Assembly (NCBI RefSeq): GCF_900096955.1
Contig: NZ_FMYL01000007.1
Coordinates: 124,001 to 188,000 of the forward strand
DNA from: Acinetobacter boissieri
Lineage (GTDB): Bacteria > Pseudomonadota > Gammaproteobacteria > Pseudomonadales > Moraxellaceae
Direction of reading: 5' to 3'
DNA length: 64,000 nt
Made by a program: the position numbers and the translations under genes. Under the pieces are notes generated by a model, which did not search any database, was not told where the DNA came from, and was given only the letters and a program-made list of their open reading frames with translations. Of this stretch, positions 58,147 through 64,000 are shown in pieces. Position 1 is the stretch's first letter. Each line of letters begins with the position of its first letter.

Positions 58147-61100
58147 TTAGTCGCCGTTTTTCAGTTCAATGTTGATACCTAAAGAACGGATCTCTTTGGT
58201 CAATACGTTGAACGATTCAGGCATACCTGGGTCCATGTAATGGTTACCATCGACAATGTTTTTATAGATGCGTGTACGCCCTTCAACATCATCCGATTTA
58301 ACAGTAAGCATTTCTTGAAGTGTGTATGCTGCACCGTATGCTTCAAGTGCCCAGACTTCCATCTCACCAAAACGCTGACCACCGAACTGTGCTTTACCAC
58401 CTAGCGGTTGTTGCGTTACAAGTGAATATGAACCTGTAGAACGCGCATGCATTTTGTCATCAACCAAGTGGTTCAATTTGAGCATGTACATGTAACCTAC
58501 AGTCACTGGACGGTCAAATTGCTCACCTGTACGACCATCAAACAATGTTTGTTGACCAGTACGTGGCAATTCAGCCAATTCAAGTAACTCTTTGATTTGC
58601 TCTTCTTCAGCACCATCAAATACAGGTGTTGCTAATGGCACACCTTTTTTGAGGTTACCTGCAAGAATCATGACTTCATCATCAGTTAAGCTATTGAGGT
58701 CTTCTTGCTCACCACCAACTTTATTGTAAATTTTATCTAAAAATTCACGCAGTTCGGCAATCGTGCGCTGTTGTTGGAGCATTTTATCAATCTGCTCACC
58801 CAAACCTTTGGCCGCTAAACCTAAGTGTGTCTCTAGAATCTGCCCCACGTTCATACGTGAAGGTACACCCAATGGGTTAAGTACGATATCTACAGGTACA
58901 CCGTTAGCATCATGTGGCATGTCTTCTACAGGTAAGATGTTAGATACAACACCTTTGTTACCGTGACGACCCGCCATTTTATCACCCGGCTGAATACGAC
59001 GTTTAACCGCTAAGTATACTTTAACAACTTTCAATACACCTGTTGTTAACTCGTCACCTGTTGAAAGCTTACGTTTTTTCTCAGCAAATTTTTCATCAAT
59101 TTCAATACTTTTTTCTTTCAAGTAAGTTTGAATTTGAGTTAAACGCTCAGCAATTGCTTCATCTGCTGGTTGAATTTCAAGTAAGTCAACAAGATCTAGT
59201 TTTGAAAGTAGATCTTCGTTTAGCTTTTCGCCATGTTTGGTTGTACCACCACCATGAGATACTTGATCTTTTAATAAACGTACAATACGTTCACGCGCCG
59301 CTTCTTCAAAGATTTTGTATTCTTCTTTCAAGTCTTTGCGGTATGCATCAAGTTGGGCCTTCTCAATCGCTAAAGCACGGTCATCTTTTTCCAAGCCATC
59401 ACGTGTGAATACTTGTACATCGATCACTGTACCTTTGGTACCTGATGGTACACGTAAAGACGAATCTTTTACGTCTGCAGCTTTTTCACCAAAGATTGCA
59501 CGAAGCAATTTTTCTTCAGGTGTCAGTTGTGTTTCACCTTTTGGTGGCACTTTACCAACTAAAATATCACCGGCAGTGACTTCAGCACCAATGTAAACAA
59601 TACCTGACTCATCTAACTTAGACAGTGCAGCTTCGCCAACATTTGGAATATCTGCAGTGATTTCCTCTACACCTAATTTCGTATCACGAGCAACACATGA
59701 CAATTCTTGAATATGAATTGAAGTCAAACGGTCTTCTTGAAGTACACGCTCTGATAAAAGAATCGAGTCTTCATAGTTGTAACCATTCCACGTCATGAAT
59801 GCAACGCGCATATTTTGACCAAGTGCAAGCTCACCACCATCGGTAGATGGACCATCTGCAAGCACATCACCACGACCAACCTTATCACCCATATTGACCA
59901 AAACTTTTTGGTTAATACATGTATTTTGGTTCGAACGGGTATATTTGATCAGGTTGTAAATATCAACACCTGCTTCACCTGCAATCATTTCGCTTTCATT
60001 CACACGAATAACCACACGTGACGCATCAACAAACTCAATCACACCACCACGGTTTGCAATCACACATACACCAGAGTCACGTGCAACGTTCGCTTCCATA
60101 CCTGTACCAACAAGTGGTTTATCAGCAAGGAGTGTTGGCACGGCTTGACGTTGCATGTTTGAACCCATCAATGCACGGTTCGCATCATCGTGTTCCAAGA
60201 ATGGAATCAGTGATGCTGCAACGGAAACAACCTGCTGTGCGGAAACGTCCATATGTGTTACACGCTCAGGCGGTGTACGAACGGTTTCACCTTGATGACG
60301 AACTGTTACCATCTCATCAATTAAGTTACCGTCAGCATCTACTGCAGAATCGGCCTGTGCAATCACAGTTCCTACTTCTTCAATCGCAGAAAGATACTCA
60401 GTCTCTTGCGTTACACGGCCGTCAACAACTTTACGGTATGGTGTTTCTAAGAAACCAAAGTGGTTGGCTTTTGCATATACAGACAGTGAGTTGATCAAAC
60501 CAATGTTTGGTCCCTCAGGTGTTTCAATCGGACACACACGGCCATAATGGGTATGGTGTACGTCACGCACTTCAAAACCTGCACGTTCACGAGTCAAACC
60601 ACCTGGCCCTAATGCTGAAACACGACGCTTATGCGTAATTTCAGACAATGGGTTGTTTTGATCCATAAACTGAGATAATTGGCTTGAACCAAAGAATTCT
60701 TTAATCGCTGCAGCCACTGGCTTCGCATTAATTAAATCTTGTGGAGACAGATTATCTGTTTCTGCTTGGCTTAAACGGTCTTTAACAGCACGCTCAACAC
60801 GAACTAAACCAACACGGAATTGGTTTTCTGTCATTTCACCAACAGAACGTACACGTCGGTTACCTAAATGGTCAATATCATCAACTTCGCCTTTACCATT
60901 ACGAATATCGATGAGTGTACGCATAACATCAACGATGTCATCGTTTGACAAGATACCATCAACACTGCGAACTTTTGGATCTGGACTGGTTTCGTATGGA
61001 CGTCCTAAACGACGATTAAACTTCATACGACCAACAGCAGATAAATCATAACGCTCAGCAGAGAAGAACAAATTATTAAATAAGTTTTCTGCCGCTTCTT

Positions 61101-62232
61101 TCGTTGGAGGCTCGCCCGGACGCATCACTTTATAAATTTCAACCAATGCTTCGTCACGATCACGTGTAACATCTGCACGTAGTGAGTCTGCAAGGTAAGA
61201 ACCACGATCAATATCATTAGTGAACAGAATGTTGAATTGTTTTACACCACCCTCTGCAAGTTTCACCATAATTTCATGAGTAAGAACAGTATTTGCCGGA
61301 ATCACATCACCATTATGTAATGCAATATCTTCGGCCGTAATATGTTCATACAAGTACTCATCAGGTACAGAAAGCTTTGTTAAGCCCGCTGTTTCCATTT
61401 GACGTACGTGACGTGCATTAATACGTTTACCTTGTTCAACAATCACTTTACCGCTGTTATCTACAATATCAAATTGCGCCATTTCGCCACGTAAGCGATC
61501 TGGTACAAGTTCAATTTGATAACTACCAAGATCTAGATATACAGGTACTTTTTCATAGAATAAGTCTAAAATCTGCTCATCTGTATAATTTAACGCACGT
61601 AAAATAACAGTCGCAAGTAACTTACGTCGACGGTCAATACGAACATAGACTAAATCTTTAGCATCAAACTCAAAGTCTAACCATGAACCACGGTAAGGAA
61701 TGATTCGTGCAGAATAAAGGGTTTTATTTGAATGTGTTTTTCCTTTATCACTATCGAAGAACACACCAGGTGAACGATGTAATTGAGATACGATAACACG
61801 CTCTGTACCATTAATAACAAACGTACCGTTTTCAGTCATGAGTGGCATTTCACCCATGTATACTTCTTGCTCACGTACGTCTTTAATTGACTTTGTATCT
61901 CGATCTTTAATGATCAAGCGAATTTTAACACGCATTGGTGCAGCATAAGTCGAGCCACGAAGGATACATTCGCGTACATCAAACTCAGGCTTACCAAGGT
62001 TATACTCAACAAATTCTAAAGCAGCGTTGCCAGAATAACTTTCAATTGGAAAAACTGAACGAAAAGCAGCTTGTAGACCAAGATCTTCTCTAGTTTTTGG
62101 CAATTTACCATCTTGTAAAAATGTTCTGTACGAGTCGACTTGAATCGACAGCAAGTACGGAAAATCCATCACTTGGGGCAATTTACCAAAATTCTTACGG
62201 ATCCGTTTTTTTTCGGTATATGAGTATGCCAT
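58147..62232 (-). CDS. rpoB: DNA-directed RNA polymerase beta subunit
   Basis: 1361 residues. The rifampicin-binding cluster [20 protein letters not shown] plus [18 protein letters not shown] carries the wild-type residues at the classical positions (equivalents of E. coli S512, Q513, D516, H526, R529, S531, L533), so no standard resistance change is present. [18 protein letters not shown] follows, with His where E. coli has Pro. The C-terminal region [20 protein letters not shown] is complete. Its start lies about 300 bases after rplL, past a transcription attenuator. Confidence 0.99.
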   Translation of the reverse strand: MAYSYTEKKRIRKNFGKLPQVMDFPYLLSIQVDSYRTFLQDGKLPKTREDLGLQAAFRSVFPIESYSGNAALEFVEYNLGKPEFDVRECILRGSTYAAPMRVKIRLIIKDRDTKSIKDVREQEVYMGEMPLMTENGTFVINGTERVIVSQLHRSPGVFFDSDKGKTHSNKTLYSARIIPYRGSWLDFEFDAKDLVYVRIDRRRKLLATVILRALNYTDEQILDLFYEKVPVYLDLGSYQIELVPDRLRGEMAQFDIVDNSGKVIVEQGKRINARHVRQMETAGLTKLSVPDEYLYEHITAEDIALHNGDVIPANTVLTHEIMVKLAEGGVKQFNILFTNDIDRGSYLADSLRADVTRDRDEALVEIYKVMRPGEPPTKEAAENLFNNLFFSAERYDLSAVGRMKFNRRLGRPYETSPDPKVRSVDGILSNDDIVDVMRTLIDIRNGKGEVDDIDHLGNRRVRSVGEMTENQFRVGLVRVERAVKDRLSQAETDNLSPQDLINAKPVAAAIKEFFGSSQLSQFMDQNNPLSEITHKRRVSALGPGGLTRERAGFEVRDVHHTHYGRVCPIETPEGPNIGLINSLSVYAKANHFGFLETPYRKVVDGRVTQETEYLSAIEEVGTVIAQADSAVDADGNLIDEMVTVRHQGETVRTPPERVTHMDVSAQQVVSVAASLIPFLEHDDANRALMGSNMQRQAVPTLLADKPLVGTGMEANVARDSGVCVIANRGGVIEFVDASRVVIRVNESEMIAGEAGVDIYNLIKYTRSNQNTCINQKVLVNMGDKVGRGDVLADGPSTDGGELALGQNMRVAFMTWNGYNYEDSILLSERVLQEDRLTSIHIQELSCVARDTKLGVEEITADIPNVGEAALSKLDESGIVYIGAEVTAGDILVGKVPPKGETQLTPEEKLLRAIFGEKAADVKDSSLRVPSGTKGTVIDVQVFTRDGLEKDDRALAIEKAQLDAYRKDLKEEYKIFEEAARERIVRLLKDQVSHGGGTTKHGEKLNEDLLSKLDLVDLLEIQPADEAIAERLTQIQTYLKEKSIEIDEKFAEKKRKLSTGDELTTGVLKVVKVYLAVKRRIQPGDKMAGRHGNKGVVSNILPVEDMPHDANGVPVDIVLNPLGVPSRMNVGQILETHLGLAAKGLGEQIDKMLQQQRTIAELREFLDKIYNKVGGEQEDLNSLTDDEVMILAGNLKKGVPLATPVFDGAEEEQIKELLELAELPRTGQQTLFDGRTGEQFDRPVTVGYMYMLKLNHLVDDKMHARSTGSYSLVTQQPLGGKAQFGGQRFGEMEVWALEAYGAAYTLQEMLTVKSDDVEGRTRIYKNIVDGNHYMDPGMPESFNVLTKEIRSLGINIELKNGD

Positions 62233-62538
62233 CTGGAGTCCTCGGAAAGTACAAAACTAAACCTGCCTGCAGTTCAGGTTTAGAAGGAATGACGCAGGCC
62301 GATATGGCCACCACTACTTACAAATGCTGCAAATGAGTGTGGTAATAAACGCTTAACAATATTTTCAGAGTGAGAAATATTGGTAAGCGTTTGAATTTAT
62401 ACAATTTTCACATAAACAACACAAAGACAATGCTTTCAATTAAAGCACAGCCGGTTATTGTAACGCAAAAAGGCTGACGACCCAAGAGCCATCAGCCATT
62501 TTTGGAGCCAATTTTTTACAACTAACTCCGAAAACAAA
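62233..62538 (-). promoter_or_regulatory. rplL-rpoB intergenic region with attenuator hairpin
   Basis: No gene in this 306-base spacer. At 62467-62500 the minus strand forms a ten-pair stem (GGCTGATGGC with GTCGTCAGCC, loop TCTTGG) followed by TTTTTG, an intrinsic terminator. As in E. coli, partial termination here would lower rpoBC relative to ribosomal protein expression. The remaining 200 bases may hold an RNA-processing site; none is clear. Confidence 0.8.
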
Positions 62539-62904
62539 TTACTTAAGTGTAACTGCAGCGCCAGCTTCTTCAAGAGTTTTCTTAAGTGCTTCGCCGTCTT
62601 CTTTGCTCACGCCTTCTTTAAGAACTTGTGGAGCACCTTCAACGAGGTCTTTAGCTTCTTTCAGACCAAGACCAGTTACAGCACGTACTGCTTTAATTAC
62701 AGCAACTTTGTTTGCGCCAAAGCTTGTTAATTCAACATTGAATTCTGTTTGCTCTTCAACAGCAGCAGCAGCAGCAGCAGGTGCAGCTGTAGCAGCAGCA
62801 GCAGATACATTGAATTTTTCTTCGAAAGCAGAGATAAGTTCAACAAGTTCTAGAACTGTTTTTTCAGCAACTGCGTTTAAAATTTCTTCGTTAGTTAAAG
62901 CCAT
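62539..62904 (-). CDS. rplL: 50S ribosomal protein L7/L12
   Basis: 121 residues: N-terminal dimerisation helix pair ([22 protein letters not shown]), Ala-rich flexible hinge (about 34-50, repeated GCA/GCT codons) and the C-terminal factor-binding domain ([27 protein letters not shown]). It binds L10 as the stalk and recruits translation factors. The hinge is low-complexity but normal for the family. Confidence 0.98.
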   Translation of the reverse strand: MALTNEEILNAVAEKTVLELVELISAFEEKFNVSAAAATAAPAAAAAAVEEQTEFNVELTSFGANKVAVIKAVRAVTGLGLKEAKDLVEGAPQVLKEGVSKEDGEALKKTLEEAGAAVTLK

Positions 62905-62952
62905 GAGAATAACTCCAAATGGATATTAAATGGTGGTGTAAGGTAAAAGTGA

Positions 62953-63459
62953 TTATGCAGCTTCTTGCTCGTCTTTCTCTTTGAGCGCTGTAAGTAAGCG
63001 ACCCAGTTTCGAAATTGGAGCCTGAAGAACACTTGCAAGCATCGTAAGCGCTTTTTCTTGGTTTGGAAGGTTAGCAATTACACTTACTTCCGCGCCTTGA
63101 TAAAGTTTGCCATCAAAAGCAGCCGCTTTTAATTCAAACGCTTTATTTGCTTTTGCAAATTCTTCGAACAAACGTGCAGCAGCACCCATGTCGTCTTCAG
63201 AAGTTGAAAAACCGAGAATTGTTGGACCAACAAGATTGTCATTCAAGATATCAAACTGAGTACCCTGAAGCGCACGTTTTGCCAATGTATTACGAACAAC
63301 ACGTGTTGTAACACCTAGCTTACGAGCTTCAACACGTAACTGTGTTAATTTCTCAACGCTTAAACCCTGGTAGTCGGCAACAACAGCAGAAAACGCGACG
63401 CTTGCAGTTTCATTAACTTGAGCGACGATTTCTTTTTTGTTCTCTAGTAGTAGAGCCAC
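62953..63459 (-). CDS. rplJ: 50S ribosomal protein L10
   Basis: 168 residues starting with a GTG that has a strong AGGAGG eight bases upstream. N-terminal rRNA-binding domain (LLENKKEIVAQVNETASVAFSAVVADYQGL), VTTRVVRNTLAKRAL, and the C-terminal helix that carries L7/L12 dimers. With L7/L12 it represses its own operon by binding the leader RNA. Confidence 0.98.
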   Translation of the reverse strand: MALLLENKKEIVAQVNETASVAFSAVVADYQGLSVEKLTQLRVEARKLGVTTRVVRNTLAKRALQGTQFDILNDNLVGPTILGFSTSEDDMGAAARLFEEFAKANKAFELKAAAFDGKLYQGAEVSVIANLPNQEKALTMLASVLQAPISKLGRLLTALKEKDEQEAA

Positions 63460-63466
63460 TGTAAAA

Positions 63467-63690
63467 ACCTCCTAAGGTGATTTATGTGTTCTAAAGAACA
63501 CACTCCCAATTCGTAAACCTTTCGATTTACACGCGGAGCATGAATAAATCACACCACCGCGTCTACGCAGGCTGAATTATTAAGAAAAGTAAACTTTTCG
63601 CCTGAGGTCTTTGACGCTAATAGGCTTTAACCTATCAATTCAAAGTCCACTCTAGACTAGGCTAGCGAACCAACCCAATCTAGAGATTCA
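63467..63690 (-). ncRNA. rplJ leader (L10 autoregulatory RNA)
   Basis: The roughly 240-base gap between rplA and rplJ is the position of the L10 leader. It contains GATAGGTTAAAGCCTATTAGC, a GTTAAAGCC-type stem-loop like the L10-binding element, and further paired segments (CGAAAAGTTTACTTTTC; GTGTTCTTTAGAACAC just before the ribosome-binding site). L10 with L12 is expected to bind and block translation of rplJ-rplL. The exact fold was not computed. Confidence 0.65.
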
Positions 63691-63701
63691 ACATTTTAAT
63701 A

Positions 63702-64000
63702 TTAGTTAGATACGCTGTTTACATCAACAGTAAGACCAGGACCCATTGTTGAGCTCAAAGTGATCTTTTTGATATAAATACCTTTTGAAGTTGCAGGTTT
63801 TGCTTTCTTCAAATCAGCAACAAGTGCTTCAAGGTTTTGACGTACTGCAGCAATTTCGAAACCAACTTGGCCGATACCTGCATGAATGATACCGCCTTTG
63901 TCTACGCGGTAACGCGCTTGACCAGCTTTTGCATTTTTAACAGCGCCAGCGACATCAGGAGTTACTGTCCCAACTTTAGGGTTTGGCATTAAGCCACGTG
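63702..64000 (-). CDS. rplA: 50S ribosomal protein L1 (N-terminal part outside window)
   Basis: The visible C-terminal part begins at the window edge with [20 protein letters not shown], the signature segment of L1 after the conserved PRG. The internal ATG at 63989 is not the start; the frame runs through it. It includes [21 protein letters not shown] and [18 protein letters not shown] near the end, the RNA-binding domain I closing strand. L1 forms the stalk at the E site and represses the rplKA operon. Confidence 0.97.
   Translation of the reverse strand, partial: RGLMPNPKVGTVTPDVAGAVKNAKAGQARYRVDKGGIIHAGIGQVGFEIAAVRQNLEALVADLKKAKPATSKGIYIKKITLSSTMGPGLTVDVNSVSN

Noticed and set aside
59043..60494. 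Long open frames on the plus strand inside rpoB
   Set aside because: They are antisense to a highly conserved gene, have no ribosome-binding sites and translate to low-complexity His/Gln/Leu-rich sequence.
60600..60690. Possible rifampicin-resistance substitution in rpoB
   Set aside because: All classical resistance positions carry wild-type residues; the Ile-to-Val and Pro-to-His differences from E. coli lie outside those positions or are conservative.
62753..62830. Run of GCA/GCT-type triplets that looks like a microsatellite
   Set aside because: It encodes the normal Ala-rich hinge of L7/L12.
1..64000. CRISPR arrays, insertion sequences, prophage or toxin-antitoxin genes
   Set aside because: Scanned by eye for regular spaced repeats, transposase motifs and terminal inverted repeats; none found. 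The only tandem repeat is the 31-bp unit at ispH.

Overview
The window is Acinetobacter (Moraxellaceae, Gammaproteobacteria) core chromosome. The DNA is AT-rich. The minor-pilin/PilY1 cluster matches the comB/comC/comE natural-transformation cluster of Acinetobacter. SpoT carries the dead synthetase domain known from A. baumannii, there is a BlsA-type BLUF photoreceptor and a PglL-type O-oligosaccharyltransferase, and rplJ-rplL-rpoB-rpoC has the usual proteobacterial order. The species cannot be fixed from sequence alone. Both edges cut genes: pilE/comE on the left and rplA on the right.

Layout. 1-6722 (minus): type IV pilus minor pilins fimU-pilV-pilW(comB)-pilX-pilY1(comC)-pilE(comE), tightly coupled by start/stop overlaps. 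6760-11640: ispH (minus), then gmk, rpoZ, spoT and ridA (plus). 11640-17200: an iron block, made of a ferric-iron ABC transporter (fbpC-fbpA-fbpB) and the bfd-bfr pair, with Fur-box-like sites before fbpC and bfd. 17204-21351: pglL (minus), a META/DUF4377 lipoprotein, a BLUF photoreceptor and a small orphan gene, separated by very AT-rich DNA. 21750-23108 (minus): tRNA-Leu(GAG), secG, tpiA. 23334-27839: pilB-pilC-pilD-coaE, the pilus motor, platform and prepilin peptidase that would serve the pilins at the left edge. 27825-32013: rlmB, ppnP, recN, yqgE, ruvX. 32022-36356: an AaeB/AaeA-like aromatic-acid efflux operon divergent from an IclR regulator. 36401-39699 (minus): pgsA, uvrC and an atypical pdxJ. 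39988-43204: a FadB-like/FadA-like pair whose catalytic residues are largely lost. 43310-47098: a FrnE-like DsbA protein, a putative outer-membrane barrel, htpG. 47829-51964: a HisJQMP-type basic amino acid importer and a LysR regulator. 52008-53700 (minus): a XenA-like ene-reductase and an SRPBCC protein. 53861-64000 (minus): rpoC, rpoB, rplL, rplJ, rplA with an rplJ leader and an rplL-rpoB attenuator.

Most promising for novelty are (1) the intact but catalytically stripped FadB/FadA-like operon at 39988-43204; (2) a bacterioferritin that keeps the haem ligand Met52 but has lost four of six ferroxidase ligands, beside bfd; and (3) a Bacteroidota-type PdxJ between uvrC and the FadBA-like pair. 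Calls come from reading the sequence and remembered family motifs; no database search was run.
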